From Paenibacillaceae bacterium (GTDB taxonomy: Bacteria; Bacillota; Bacilli; Paenibacillales; Paenibacillaceae), in the NCBI GenBank assembly GCA_004134985.1, contig REGQ01000025.1, positions 32,303-96,302 of the forward strand: 64,000 bases of DNA. The letters run 5' to 3'. A program made the translations under genes and the position numbers. Of this stretch, positions 1-8,495 are shown piece after piece (the first letter of the stretch is position 1; the number at the start of each line of letters is the position of its first letter). The notes under the pieces were generated by a model. It searched no databases, was not told the DNA's origin, and saw nothing but the letters and a program-made list of their open reading frames with translations.

Positions 1-128
1 GAAAGCTGGAGCGAGTCCGCATTATGAATATTCATCTGGACGATCTGCCGATCGGACAATGGCGGGATTTAACCCGCGAGGAGAAGGATGAACTGTTCGG
101 CGTATTAAACTACCAGCCTGTCAACTAA
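1..128 (+). CDS. 23S rRNA pseudouridine synthase, RluB/RluF/RsuA type, C-terminal end only
   Basis: This is the last 41 codons of a gene entering from the left edge, read in frame 3 and ending with TAA at 126-128. The residues contain RIMNIHLDDL and IGQWRDL followed by TREEKDELF. That pattern is typical of the C-terminus of RsuA/RluB/RluF-type pseudouridine synthases, which modify uridines in ribosomal RNA. The catalytic Asp region is outside the window, so the subfamily cannot be fixed. The gene faces motB and shares a strong terminator with it. Confidence 0.75.
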   Translation, partial: KLERVRIMNIHLDDLPIGQWRDLTREEKDELFGVLNYQPVN

Positions 129-143
129 CTGTTGAAGGATAAG

Positions 144-196
144 ATTAACCCCCAGGATACCAACCGCTATAGCGGTGTGGCTTCCTGGGGGTTAAT
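144..196. terminator. Bidirectional terminator between the pseudouridine synthase and motB
   Basis: AACCCCCAGGA at 147-157 pairs with TCCTGGGGGTT at 183-193, and a second hairpin, CCGCTATAGCGG, is nested in the loop. It lies between convergent genes. The flanking TTAA gives short U runs on both strands. Confidence 0.8.
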
Positions 197-209
197 TGTG
201 CATTGACTT

Positions 210-1040
210 CTATGTTTGGCTGACGGAAATTTCCTCGGCTTGTTCCGGATCGCTGTATTTGCGGATGATGGATACTTCAACCCGGCGGTTCTTTGCACGC
301 CCTTCAAAGGAGTCGTTGGAATCCACCGGCTGGAATTCGCCATAGGCTACGGAACTGAAGCGCTGCGGATTGACGTCCTTGTTCTCCAATAAAATATTAA
401 GAAATGTAATCGCACGTTTGGAACTTAATTCCCAGTTCGATTCGAACTCGGCATTATAAATCGGCTCGTTGTCGGTATGGCCGGATACAACAATCTCATA
501 CTCCGGGTAATCGACAAGCATTGTTGACAACGCCGCAGCCAGGTCGCGAGACTCCGGCTTCAGCTTGGCGCTGCCAGAGGGAAACAGCGCATTGTCGCTT
601 ATCGTAATCATGAGCTGTGACAGGTTCAGCTTCGTTTCAAGCTGTGTGGTCAAGCCTGCGGAGCGGATGTATTCATCCATCTGCTTTTTCAGCTTCTCCA
701 TATCCTGCTGCTCTTTCTTAATAAGCTCCTGCAGCGCTTGCTGCTTCTCTTTCTTCGTCTTAACTTGTCCGTCGTCGCCGCTTTTCTTTTCGCGGATTTT
801 GTTATCCGCCTGCTGGCCGGTAGTTACGACCGCAGTGTTCTCAAGCACTCCGCTGCCGCTGTTGAAAGAAAGGCTGAAGGCTTTGCTCATTTCCTGAAGC
901 TTCTGAACATCGACAGAGCTTGAGGCAAACAGTACAATGAATAAAGCGAGCAGCAGAGTCATCAGATCGGCATACGGAATCAGCCAGGATTCGTCAGCGT
1001 GTTCTTCATGATCATCATGCTTGCGCTTACGACTGCTCAC
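210..1040 (-). CDS. motB: Flagellar motor stator protein MotB
   Basis: MotB forms, with MotA, the ion-conducting stator that drives flagellar rotation and is anchored to peptidoglycan. The 276-residue protein has a charged cytoplasmic N-terminus and a single membrane helix at about 26-44 in the motif PYADLMTLLLALF. Asp25 in this motif matches the essential ion-binding Asp. A Lys/Gln-rich coil covers about 85-125, and an OmpA-like peptidoglycan-binding domain with GHTDNEP at 187-193 covers about 148-265. The start overlaps the end of motA by 14 bases, as expected for translational coupling. Whether it uses protons or sodium cannot be told from this sequence. Confidence 0.95.
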   Translation of the reverse strand: MSSRKRKHDDHEEHADESWLIPYADLMTLLLALFIVLFASSSVDVQKLQEMSKAFSLSFNSGSGVLENTAVVTTGQQADNKIREKKSGDDGQVKTKKEKQQALQELIKKEQQDMEKLKKQMDEYIRSAGLTTQLETKLNLSQLMITISDNALFPSGSAKLKPESRDLAAALSTMLVDYPEYEIVVSGHTDNEPIYNAEFESNWELSSKRAITFLNILLENKDVNPQRFSSVAYGEFQPVDSNDSFEGRAKNRRVEVSIIRKYSDPEQAEEISVSQT

Positions 1041-1824
1041 CTACAGCACCTTCCTTCTCATTCATTCTTTGACGCTCGGATGGTGTCAGGAAAACAGACA
1101 ATTTCTGATTGATTGCAATGGTTGATACACCAGATTGAATGGAAAGCAGTCCTTCGACCATCATGACCCGAATTTCCATTTCCCGTTTGGAGAGACGTTT
1201 CAGCTTGTTAGCGATCGGGTGCCATAATACATAACCGGTAAAGATACCAAGCAGCGTTGCCACGAATGCGGCTGCTATCGCCTGAGCGAGCTTGTCCATG
1301 TCGCTCATGTCGCCAAGCGCTGCGATCAGACCGATTACCGCTCCCAATACCCCAAGCGTCGGCGCGTACATGCCGGCCTGGGAAAAGATTAGCGCGCCTG
1401 ATTTATGGCGCTCTTCCGTTGCTGCGATATCTTCCAGAAGAACATCGCGTACAAAATCCTGATCATTGCCGTCAATAATCATACGCATACCGTTGCGCAG
1501 GAATGAATCTTCAATCTCATCAACTTTGGTTTCCAGAGCCAGCAAGCCTTCGCGGCGGGTAATCGTCGCCCAATCCATGAACAACCGGATGAGTTCTTCG
1601 CGTGGTACCAAGCGTTGAGCCATGAACGTAATTTTCAGCAATTTTGGGAACTTGGCGACTTCCGACATGGGGAATCCGATACACAGAGATGCTGCGGTTC
1701 CCACGATAATAATGACGAATGCAGCAGGGTTAACTAGCGCTGTCAGTGGGGCATGCTTTAGAAACATACCGAGAATGACAGCAGTCAAACCGAGAATAAT
1801 ACCGATTATAGTAGATTTTTCCAT
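1027..1824 (-). CDS. motA: Flagellar motor stator protein MotA
   Basis: MotA is the membrane stator subunit that couples ion flow to torque on the rotor. The 265-residue protein has the MotA/TolQ/ExbB layout: two N-terminal helices (about 4-55), a long cytoplasmic region (about 60-145), then two helices beginning at APTLGVLGAVIGL, which carries the conserved Pro near the channel. The ATG at 1824 is preceded by GGAAGGG at a normal distance. A SigD-type promoter lies about 85 bases upstream, and motB follows with an overlap, so the two form an operon. Confidence 0.95.
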   Translation of the reverse strand: MEKSTIIGIILGLTAVILGMFLKHAPLTALVNPAAFVIIIVGTAASLCIGFPMSEVAKFPKLLKITFMAQRLVPREELIRLFMDWATITRREGLLALETKVDEIEDSFLRNGMRMIIDGNDQDFVRDVLLEDIAATEERHKSGALIFSQAGMYAPTLGVLGAVIGLIAALGDMSDMDKLAQAIAAAFVATLLGIFTGYVLWHPIANKLKRLSKREMEIRVMMVEGLLSIQSGVSTIAINQKLSVFLTPSERQRMNEKEGAVGEQS

Positions 1825-1908
1825 AAGACAACCCTTCCAGTTCGATATGTATAGGCATGCAGTTGACTGTTGTGCACAGCGTCAGCCAAATTCCGCTTTC
1901 TATACTTT

Positions 1909-1935
1909 ATATCGTCAAAAATGCGAACTAGATTA
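1909..1935 (-). promoter_or_regulatory. Predicted SigD (flagellar) promoter of motAB
   Basis: On the minus strand TAAT at 1935-1932 is followed by 15 bases and then GACGATAT at 1916-1909. The SigD consensus is TAAA, 15 bases, GCCGATAT. The expected start near 1901 leaves a leader of about 77 bases before motA. Confidence 0.7.
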
Positions 1936-2096
1936 GAGCAAAAGCACAGAATTGTGATTGAATTGCGAAGAATTGATCTAAAATATAAGAAAGCACAAGT
2001 TTTTTCGTATATACTGGCATTATATGATAATTGAAAATAATGCGATTGCTGCCCCCAAGCGGGTAGTTTATTGACGAAACGGAGGCAAAGCAGACG

Positions 2097-2390
2097 ATGG
2101 GCGTTAGGCATGGACGTGAGTATCGAGATATTCTTAAGGATTTGACCGAAGCGGTCGGGGCAATTGGGAGCAGCTATTCGTTTTTCGAAATGTCGGAGGA
2201 GGAATGGGGCGAGCTTGGCGTGGAAGAACGTTCGGAAGTGATGGAAGCGCTGGCGGACGATGTGTTCTACGGCCTGGGTGTAGAGCCCGTCATTCAGGTA
2301 GGGCAAGGCACGGTGACCTATCACCAGAAGTTTCATATTATAGAGGTGGCTGTGGATGGCAAGGAAGTTCGGATTGTACGCCTAACCTGA
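2097..2390 (+). CDS. Small uncharacterised protein (97 aa)
   Basis: I do not recognise this family. The ATG has CGGAGG 11 bases upstream, and the gene is followed after 28 bases by a pterin dehydratase gene in the same direction, so the two are probably co-transcribed. The product is soluble and acidic, with a predicted helical N-terminal half (YRDILKDLTEAVG, then an E-rich stretch) and a beta-strand-rich C-terminal half (VIQVGQGTVTYH ... HIIEVAVDGKEVRIVRL). No signal peptide, membrane helix or metal site is visible. Confidence 0.6.
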   Translation: MGVRHGREYRDILKDLTEAVGAIGSSYSFFEMSEEEWGELGVEERSEVMEALADDVFYGLGVEPVIQVGQGTVTYHQKFHIIEVAVDGKEVRIVRLT

Positions 2391-2418
2391 AGATTAAAGC
2401 TGAGGAGCGTGATCAAAG

Positions 2419-2724
2419 ATGGGAAGCCAAAGCGTTCGGCTGGAACCAGCTGTCATCGATGAGCGGCTGTCGGAGTTGGAGGGTTGGGAACGAACGGATG
2501 GACAGTGGATTGAGCGTGTATTTCGGCTCAATTCGTTCCCTGCAGCGATACAATGGGTGAACACGATTGCGGAGCAGGCTGAGGTCATGAACCATCATCC
2601 TCGCATTGTCATCGACTACAAGCGTGTCACGGTTCAATTGACAACCCATGATGCCAACGGATTGACGGAACGTGATTTGTTTGCTGCCCGTCAATTCAAC
2701 GCACGATTTGAGACATTCGGCTAA
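2419..2724 (+). CDS. phhB: 4a-hydroxytetrahydrobiopterin dehydratase (pterin carbinolamine dehydratase)
   Basis: This enzyme family dehydrates 4a-hydroxy-tetrahydropterin, which lets the pterin cofactor of aromatic amino acid hydroxylases be recycled. In many bacteria the partner hydroxylase is absent and the role is unclear. The 101-residue length fits. The signature is visible as AEVMNHHPRIVIDYKRVTV followed by LTERD, including the HHP core. The N-terminal LSELEGWERTDGQWIERVF is also typical. GAGGAG lies upstream of the ATG. No aromatic amino acid hydroxylase gene occurs in the window. Confidence 0.88.
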   Translation: MGSQSVRLEPAVIDERLSELEGWERTDGQWIERVFRLNSFPAAIQWVNTIAEQAEVMNHHPRIVIDYKRVTVQLTTHDANGLTERDLFAARQFNARFETFG

Positions 2725-2741
2725 TTTGGCCGCCTCGCGCA

Positions 2742-3293
2742 TTATGACGGCCGTTGCGGTTGCCAGACCATGCAGTGCACCTCGGCCGGGCCATGATGCG
2801 TTAATCGCTCATAAGTGTCTGTAATTATGAACCCTGATTTTTGGTATACATGAATGGCGCGCAAATTCCATGTGTACACTTCCAGATCAATTTCATCGCC
2901 TGGCGCTCGTCGCCGGGCTTCTTCAACAATGACCCGTACAAAATCGCCGCCACGCCCCTGGCTGCACAGATCAGGCCGCAGACCCAGACCGAGGCGAATC
3001 ACGCCAAGCAATGCGAAAAATTGCGCATAGCCTACCAGTTCGCCTTCTCCATTGATTACAGCGGCGAACTGTCGCTTGCGAATGCCAACGTCTCCGAAGT
3101 CTACCTGTTTGCTCAGCATTTCATCCCAGGCTGGCCAATTGAAAAGCTCGTATGGCGGAGGATATTGCCACTGGCAAATGGTTTGGGCATGGCCCGCCGA
3201 CATGGGTATGACCATCATTTCCTTCAGTGGATGGCGTGTTTCTGCTGTTGTTTGCATTGTTTCTGAGCGGTTATATTTTGCATCGTCAGTCAT
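2742..3293 (-). CDS. GNAT family N-acetyltransferase
   Basis: GNAT proteins transfer acetyl from acetyl-CoA to an amine. The acceptor here is unknown. The 183-residue product shows the family pattern: GELVGYAQF (beta4), IRLGLGLRPDLCSQGRGGDFV (motif A, with the R/Q-x-x-G-x-G/A acetyl-CoA loop as SQGRGG), and NLRAIHVYQKSGF (motif B). The start at 3293 is preferred over the ATG at 3302 because the GGGGGG ribosome site directly abuts the upstream ATG but lies 9 bases before the downstream one. It is oriented toward the pterin dehydratase gene, with no obvious terminator between them. Confidence 0.85.
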   Translation of the reverse strand: MTDDAKYNRSETMQTTAETRHPLKEMMVIPMSAGHAQTICQWQYPPPYELFNWPAWDEMLSKQVDFGDVGIRKRQFAAVINGEGELVGYAQFFALLGVIRLGLGLRPDLCSQGRGGDFVRVIVEEARRRAPGDEIDLEVYTWNLRAIHVYQKSGFIITDTYERLTHHGPAEVHCMVWQPQRPS

Positions 3294-3412
3294 GATCTGC
3301 ATCCCCCCTAATATTCACAGAGTTGACTGATTTAATTATACCAAAAACCTGATCTCATGATATGATGGTTAAATGTATCACATTTTACAGATAAGAGAAG
3401 GTTAACGAACTT

Positions 3413-4630
3413 ATGCGCAAAATGATTTGGCTGGCCTGCCTGTCCTACCTTGTAATTGGTATGGCTCATGTTGCGGCCGGTTCGATATTGGAACCGATGA
3501 TGGCACGCTATGGCCTTGATTACCGGGATGGCGGACAATTCATCATGAATCAGTTCCTTGGATTTCTTGTTGGGGTACTCATTGCTCCATGGGTGTCAAC
3601 TAAGATCGGCAAGCGAAATACGATTTTGTTGGCGCTTGGCAGTTTAACTTTGGCAGAAGCTGCTTACAGCTTGCTGCTGCCGTGGGAATGGATGTTGTCC
3701 ATCGCTCCGCTTGCAGGATTCGGTTTCGGAATGACAGAAACGGTAATCGGCGCGTTGGTGATTGAATATGTCGAGGAGAAGAAAGCGACTACGATGACGC
3801 AGATTGAAATGTTCTTTGGTGTAGGCGCTTTGCTTATGCCGGTCATCGCCGCTTTGTTCATCAAGACCGGAGTGTGGCAGTTGTCTTTCCCGGTTATAAC
3901 AGCAGTTGCGGGATTGACGACATTGCTTTGGCTCGTGTTGTCATTTGGCAAAGTGGACGATCTGATCGCCTACCGGCCGCCGCAAGCAGAGCAAGAAACA
4001 AAAGATCATCAGCCTCTTAAGGTGGGCTATAACCGGATGGCGGGGCCTTTTCTGGTTTTGGGTATTCTGTTTTTCTGTATTTATGTAGGCATGGAGATGA
4101 GCTTCTCCAATTATCTTCCTTCCATTATGATTCAGCGGACCGGTGTCAGTGAAGCGTCTGCTGCTTCAACAATGGGGCTGTTCTGGGCAATGATGGCGAT
4201 CGGGCGGTTGTTTGCAGGCAGACTGGCTGAGCGGGCAGGTTACGGGCGTTTTCTTATCATTGCGGTTGCAGCGGGTGCGATCGTATTTACAGTCAGCAAC
4301 TTTACGAAGGATATTAACCTGAGTTTAGTCTTAATCGGTCTTAATGGTCTCATTTGGGCTGGGGTTTTCGCAATCGGACTTGTGTATGTCAATCAGTTCC
4401 TGCCTGGCAGGACAGAGCGCACCACAAGCCTGCTTGTCGCCAGCGGCGGCTTGGGGGGAGCGCTGTTTCCGAAACTGTCCGGCTGGACCATGGATAACGC
4501 AAGCGCCGATTGGACGTTAATTTTGTATGCAGGGATGGCCGGCGTGATGGTGCTCCTTATGATTACGATGGTCATATCGGCGAGAAAGCTCAAGCGGCCG
4601 GCCAACAGCCTGAATGAGGCAAGCAAATAG
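3413..4630 (+). CDS. MFS transporter, FHS/GlcP-like sugar permease
   Basis: This is a 405-residue major facilitator with about 12 predicted membrane helices. The conserved loop 2-3 motif appears as APWVSTKIGKRNT, and a matching loop in the second half reads GRLFAGRLAERAGYGR. Length and N-terminal pattern resemble the fucose/glucose/mannose:H+ symporter group, such as B. subtilis GlcP. Sugar uptake is therefore likely, but the substrate is not proven. The central cytoplasmic loop (about 185-205) is charged. GAGAAGG precedes the ATG. It stands alone, followed by an inverted repeat. Confidence 0.8.
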   Translation: MRKMIWLACLSYLVIGMAHVAAGSILEPMMARYGLDYRDGGQFIMNQFLGFLVGVLIAPWVSTKIGKRNTILLALGSLTLAEAAYSLLLPWEWMLSIAPLAGFGFGMTETVIGALVIEYVEEKKATTMTQIEMFFGVGALLMPVIAALFIKTGVWQLSFPVITAVAGLTTLLWLVLSFGKVDDLIAYRPPQAEQETKDHQPLKVGYNRMAGPFLVLGILFFCIYVGMEMSFSNYLPSIMIQRTGVSEASAASTMGLFWAMMAIGRLFAGRLAERAGYGRFLIIAVAAGAIVFTVSNFTKDINLSLVLIGLNGLIWAGVFAIGLVYVNQFLPGRTERTTSLLVASGGLGGALFPKLSGWTMDNASADWTLILYAGMAGVMVLLMITMVISARKLKRPANSLNEASK

Positions 4631-4664
4631 CCGTGGCTGCTGCAGTAATCGTGTTGTCAACTCC

Positions 4665-4721
4665 AGACGCTCCAACCGTTGCATGAGTCCGTCAGGATTC
4701 GTGTAAATGGATGGAGCGTCT
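4665..4721. terminator. Inverted repeat with long loop, possible terminator
   Basis: AGACGCTCCA at 4665-4674 is matched by TGGAGCGTCT at 4712-4721, then CTCTTTAAAT. The 37-base loop is long for an intrinsic terminator. It lies between the convergent MFS and exoA genes, where a terminator is expected. Confidence 0.4.
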
Positions 4722-4745
4722 CTCTTTAAATAGTGCTCGCCTGCC

Positions 4746-5501
4746 TTAGAGACTGCCCTCCAAAATAATCGGGCAATGGTCACTCCCAAGCACCTGACAA
4801 TCGATTCGGGCATCCACCAATGCCGGTGCCAGTCTTGCTGACACCAGAAAGTAGTCAATACGCCATCCGATGTTGCGCTCCCTGACCTTTGGCATAAACG
4901 ACCACCACGTATAAGCATCGGTTTCTTCTGGATGAAAATGACGGAAGGAATCGACGAATCCTGCTTCCAGCAGCGCTGTCATTTTCCCGCGCTCTTCAGC
5001 AGTGAACCCGGAATTGCCCTGATTCGATTTCGCGTTCTTCAAATCAATCTCATGGTGGGCGACATTCAAATCGCCGCAAATAACCACAGGTTTAAGCAGA
5101 TCCAGCTCTTTAACAAAACTGCGGAAGCGCTCCTCCCACTCCAGCCGGTAGTCCAGTCTCGACAGGTCGCGCCGCGCATTTGGCGTATATACGTTCACAA
5201 GATAGAACGTTTCGAATTCCAATGTAACGATTCTTCCCTCGAACTCGCTGTCTTCTTCTAGTCCGTAACGAACGGACAGCGGCTTGATTTTCGTAAAAAC
5301 AGCAGTTCCCGAATAGCCTTTCTTCTCCGCATAATTCCAATAGGCATGATATTGCTCTCCAAGCTCCATTTCAATCTGATTTTCCTGCAGCTTCGTTTCC
5401 TGCACACAGAAAATATCGGCCTGCATGTCATGAAAGTATGCCATAAAGTTCTTTTTGACGCATGCCCGCAAACCGTTAACATTCCAGGACACCAGTTTCA
5501 T
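4746..5501 (-). CDS. exoA: Exodeoxyribonuclease III / AP endonuclease
   Basis: The enzyme cleaves DNA at abasic sites and removes 3' blocking groups in base excision repair. The 251-residue product is a complete exonuclease III fold. NVNGLRA is at the start, the metal-binding Glu is E35 in CVQETKLQE, GDLNVAHHEIDL carries the catalytic Asp/Asn, and the C-terminal GSDHCPI carries the catalytic Asp-His. The ATG at 5501 follows GGAGAG. A homologue in B. subtilis is ExoA. Confidence 0.93.
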   Translation of the reverse strand: MKLVSWNVNGLRACVKKNFMAYFHDMQADIFCVQETKLQENQIEMELGEQYHAYWNYAEKKGYSGTAVFTKIKPLSVRYGLEEDSEFEGRIVTLEFETFYLVNVYTPNARRDLSRLDYRLEWEERFRSFVKELDLLKPVVICGDLNVAHHEIDLKNAKSNQGNSGFTAEERGKMTALLEAGFVDSFRHFHPEETDAYTWWSFMPKVRERNIGWRIDYFLVSARLAPALVDARIDCQVLGSDHCPIILEGSL

Positions 5502-5547
5502 CTATTATTCTCTCCGATCTTTCCTATCATTTCCAGACGTAGGAGCC

Positions 5548-5590
5548 GCTTCTCGTGAAATTGCTGTTGCAAGAAACACAATATGTGTTC
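5548..5590. repeat. Copy of a dispersed intergenic repeat
   Basis: TTCTCGTGAAATTGCTGT at about 5552-5569, followed shortly by GCAA and ACAAT, recurs at 17496-17513 inside a tandem array (see 17461-17595). This suggests a dispersed non-coding repeat family of this genome. Confidence 0.55.
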
Positions 5591-5769
5591 CCTTCGTTCC
5601 CTTTGCGAAGTTCAATCGTTCAACTTATATAGTTTATCATAATAAGGGCGACATTTCGCTGGGATGAAATAGGCCGTATTGTTCAGTTTGCTGAACCGCT
5701 CAGCCAGTCATCTATGAAAAATGACACAGAACATAGTTCTTAGGAATTATAAAGATTTGCCAAATATTA

Positions 5770-5797
5770 TTGACTGTTGCCGTAGACGGGTGATACT
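5770..5797 (+). promoter_or_regulatory. Possible SigA promoter of the stalk-domain gene
   Basis: TTGACT at 5770-5775, a 16-base spacer, then GATACT at 5792-5797. The start codon lies 34 bases further on. Confidence 0.45.
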
Positions 5798-5831
5798 TTT
5801 AACTTATATTGCTAGTAGAGGAGATAGATTC

Positions 5832-6713
5832 ATGCAAATTAAAAAGTCAAGATTTGTTGCTGCGATAGTCGCTTGTTGTGTAATCTCTGGTTCGGTAGGA
5901 GCGTTGGCAGCCACAGGTACGGAGAAGATAACCGCTTATCTTAATCACAGTATTAAATTCCAGGTGGATGGCTCCAATTGGACACCAAAAGACTCCGATG
6001 GCTTCAAACTAGCGCCAGTGGTATACAATGGCTCTACCTATTTGCCAGCGCGTGCGGTTTCCGAAGCGCTCGGCGCAAGTATTGACTGGAACTCATCTTC
6101 ACAGACGATTTCCATTACTACAGGCGATTCGAACGCCGGTATTCCTTACAAAGATGCTCAAAGCAATAACAACGGCAGCACTAGCACCACGCCTGGCAGT
6201 TCAAATGGCAATTCCAGCACGAATACAGGCTCGACCAACACACCGGCCAATAACGGGAAGTTCTATTCGACCCTCCCATCAGGCTTCAAGAAGGACAAGC
6301 TGGAAACGCTGCTGCATGATCAGGCGCTCCATCTCATTAAACTATACGGTGCAGCACTTGAAGACGGTGACACCAGCAAGCTGGACAAGTTTGTGGATAC
6401 CTATGTAACGGAGAAGACTGACAAAAATTATTTCTTGGGCCGCGCTTATGCGAAAGAAAGAATAGCTGGCAAGGTTGAAGGGGTGCGTGAAGCCAATTCA
6501 AGTGACAAGATCAAAGAATACTCAGCTGCGGTGAAAAGCATCCAAAGCAGTGAACTGGAGTTCAATGAAGTCAATCAATATACAGAATTCGTATCCGTAT
6601 CCTTTAAATTTTATCCGAAGGGTTGGAATGCATTCAGCAGCATCTACGTCAGTATGAGCTACCGTGAACTGTCAAATGGCACCTATGCTCTGGAATACAT
6701 TTCACTTTATTAA
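5832..6713 (+). CDS. Secreted stalk-domain (copper amine oxidase N-terminal-like) protein
   Basis: The 293-residue product begins with a signal peptide (MQIKKSR then a hydrophobic stretch ending GALAATG, about 1-27). A stalk domain of the copper amine oxidase N-terminal-like family follows: HSIKFQVDG ... LAPVVYNGSTYLPARAVSEALGASIDWNSSSQTISI, about 40-98. This domain is common in Paenibacillus exported proteins and does not imply copper or oxidase activity. A Ser/Thr/Asn/Gly linker (about 107-146) joins it to an unrecognised C-terminal region that is predicted helix then strand. The start is set at 5832 by AGAGGAG at 5817-5823; reading further upstream would put the signal peptide inside the protein. 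Confidence 0.8.
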   Translation: MQIKKSRFVAAIVACCVISGSVGALAATGTEKITAYLNHSIKFQVDGSNWTPKDSDGFKLAPVVYNGSTYLPARAVSEALGASIDWNSSSQTISITTGDSNAGIPYKDAQSNNNGSTSTTPGSSNGNSSTNTGSTNTPANNGKFYSTLPSGFKKDKLETLLHDQALHLIKLYGAALEDGDTSKLDKFVDTYVTEKTDKNYFLGRAYAKERIAGKVEGVREANSSDKIKEYSAAVKSIQSSELEFNEVNQYTEFVSVSFKFYPKGWNAFSSIYVSMSYRELSNGTYALEYISLY

Positions 6714-6732
6714 TCCTACAGCAACATGAAAC

Positions 6733-6777
6733 CACCAACGAAAAGCTCCGCGCCTGCGCAGGAGCTTTTCGTTGGTG
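6733..6777. terminator. Perfect 17-bp hairpin terminator
   Basis: CACCAACGAAAAGCTCC at 6733-6749 pairs exactly with GGAGCTTTTCGTTGGTG at 6761-6777 around an 11-base loop. The AAAAG/CTTTT pairs inside the stem suggest it works in both directions, between two convergent genes. Confidence 0.75.
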
Positions 6778-6878
6778 TCGTTGGAAGCGACTAGAGCACG
6801 GCGTCATCAGTTTGTGAGCCGCCCTCGCCTCGCACACAGGCAATTCATCTTACCGGGAGTGGTCGGCTACAGCCCAGA

Positions 6879-7208
6879 TTAGGATTGAAAGCCAAATGCC
6901 TCTGTATCGTACTCAATGGCTGATTCCCCGGATAAATAAAGGATTTCGCTCTTTTCGTCATAACGAACCGCGCCTTCTTGTACATAAAACCAAATTTTTT
7001 TATTCGGCTGTCCGGAAACGGTATGAAACAGAAAGACATTTAATTCGTCTCGCCACTTCAACAACTCTGCAATTGCGGCAGGGGAAGTGTGAACCTCCAT
7101 TGTCCAGCCGCTATCTGAGCGTACCAATTGATAGGGCAGGGGTGACTTCCCTGTATCAATGAAAACTCGTCCGCCGACCGCATGTTTAATAATCAATGAT
7201 TCTCCCAT
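6879..7208 (-). CDS. Uncharacterised protein (109 aa) downstream of pirin
   Basis: I do not recognise this family. The ATG at 7208 is preceded by GGAAGGGG at 11 bases. An in-frame TTG at 7262 would overlap the pirin gene by 14 bases but has a weaker ribosome site. The product has no signal peptide or membrane helix. It has an alternating strand pattern (ESLIIKHAVGGRVFIDTG, GWTMEVHTSP, KIWFYVQEGAVRYDE) suggestive of a small beta-rich fold. It follows pirin after 40 bases in the same direction, so the two are probably co-transcribed. Confidence 0.6.
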   Translation of the reverse strand: MGESLIIKHAVGGRVFIDTGKSPLPYQLVRSDSGWTMEVHTSPAAIAELLKWRDELNVFLFHTVSGQPNKKIWFYVQEGAVRYDEKSEILYLSGESAIEYDTEAFGFQS

Positions 7209-7248
7209 TCCTCTAGCATCCCCTTCCGTTTCATTGTTCAGCGCTTGT

Positions 7249-7947
7249 TCAAGGCAAGTCAATCAGCATAATGTAGCCGCCTTGCTCAGACTGCAAGTTC
7301 AAGGTCGTCAGTTCAGCGATCCGTGCCGAATCCCGCCTGTTTAGCATCGTGCCGTTTGCTGTGGCCTCCCCCTCAATTACGAAGAGGTACATCCGCCTTC
7401 CAGCAGCTTGTTCATATGTCAAGGAATGGCCTGGCTCCAGTCGGCTAAGGTAGATGGTCAAATCTTGATGGATCAGCGCGGTTCCATCGGCGCCATCAGG
7501 CGTAACGATCGGCAGCAGAGTGTTGACGAGTTTCGTTCGATCAAAGCTGCCCGCCTCATAAGAAGGGCGCAGTCCGCGCTCGCGGGGCATAAACCACAAT
7601 TGCAGAAACGAGCCTTCCTCCGTATCCGAATTGTTGTACTCCGCATGAATGACGCCGGTCCCTGCCGTCATGCGCTGCAGTTCTCCTACCGTAGAAACGA
7701 CGGTGTGGCCGAGGCTGTCCTCATGCTTGATCGACCCTTTCAGCACGAGCGTCACAATTTCCATGTCGCTGTGGGGATGAGCGCCGAACCCGCGGCCAGG
7801 AGCGATCGTGTCGTCATTAAAAACACGGAGCGCACTGAACTCGCAATTTTCCGGATCAAAGTATTCTCCAAACGAGAAGCTGAGCGAGCTGCGCAGCCAG
7901 CCCAGATCGACGGAGTGACGCGCTTGCGCGGGAATGACTTGTATCAA
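7249..7947 (-). CDS. Pirin family bicupin protein
   Basis: Pirins are metal-binding cupins. Bacterial YhhW/YhaK-type members have quercetin 2,3-dioxygenase activity in vitro, but physiological roles vary. The 232-residue product has the complete N-terminal metal site: H57 and H59 in GFGAHPHSDMEIV, and H101 and E103 in GTGVIHAEYN. FGEYFDPENCEFSALRVFNDD is typical of the family. Translation starts at TTG 7947 after AAGGAGG. A second cupin half covers about 140-232. The exact substrate is unknown. Confidence 0.88.
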   Translation of the reverse strand: MIQVIPAQARHSVDLGWLRSSLSFSFGEYFDPENCEFSALRVFNDDTIAPGRGFGAHPHSDMEIVTLVLKGSIKHEDSLGHTVVSTVGELQRMTAGTGVIHAEYNNSDTEEGSFLQLWFMPRERGLRPSYEAGSFDRTKLVNTLLPIVTPDGADGTALIHQDLTIYLSRLEPGHSLTYEQAAGRRMYLFVIEGEATANGTMLNRRDSARIAELTTLNLQSEQGGYIMLIDLP

Positions 7948-8126
7948 TTAATGTGGGCCTCCTTCGTGAAAGCAGTTTGTAATTATACTGCCTCAACTCT
8001 GATTATGACAGCATCCTTTATGTTATAATAATACAAATGAAGCTCTTTGTGTACGAGCCGCCTACAGCCTTCCAAGGTTGATGTGAAAGTCGATGTTCAG
8101 GCAGTTGAAGGGGAGGACAGGAAGGG

Positions 8127-8495
8127 GTGTTCGGAAGGGACATGTGGATTGAAATTGGTGGAGCTTTACTTTTCACCCTACTGTTAATTGGAATAATAAT
8201 TTTATACTTATACATAAAACGCAGGCGACGCCAGCCGTTCAATAAACATGTATCTGCGGCCGAAGGAGAAGTCCGGTCGTTGAGAAAGGTGGGAGACGCT
8301 GACAACAAGGCATTGGTTGAACTGCGGATTGTGATTCGTCAGCAACAACATTCTCCGCTGCTTCTTATGGTCAAAATGGCGATCCCGCTCACAGTAATCC
8401 AGGAATTTCATAAGGGTGCTCGTTTGCCTGTCCATTACGACGGGGGAAAGCGTATCATTGTGCAAAATATACCAGGTGAGGTCGAGGTGCAATAG
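8127..8495 (+). CDS. Small membrane-anchored protein of unknown function
   Basis: The family is not recognised. The 122-residue product has one strong membrane helix (about 8-31) followed by the positive stop signal KRRRR, so the rest is predicted cytoplasmic. That domain (about 45-122) reads as beta-rich: GEVRSLRKV, KALVELRIVI, LLLMVKMAIPL, ARLPVHYDGGKRIIV. It could be a small OB- or SH3-like domain, which is only a guess. GTG 8127 is chosen because GGGGAGG lies 10 bases upstream. The ATG at 8142 has GGAAGGG only 2 bases away. Confidence 0.55.
   Translation: MFGRDMWIEIGGALLFTLLLIGIIILYLYIKRRRRQPFNKHVSAAEGEVRSLRKVGDADNKALVELRIVIRQQQHSPLLLMVKMAIPLTVIQEFHKGARLPVHYDGGKRIIVQNIPGEVEVQ

Noticed and set aside
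1806..2336. Leftward 176-codon frame over the motA promoter region
   Set aside because: It overlaps the SigD promoter, motA and the opposing small gene, and its residues show no protein-like pattern.
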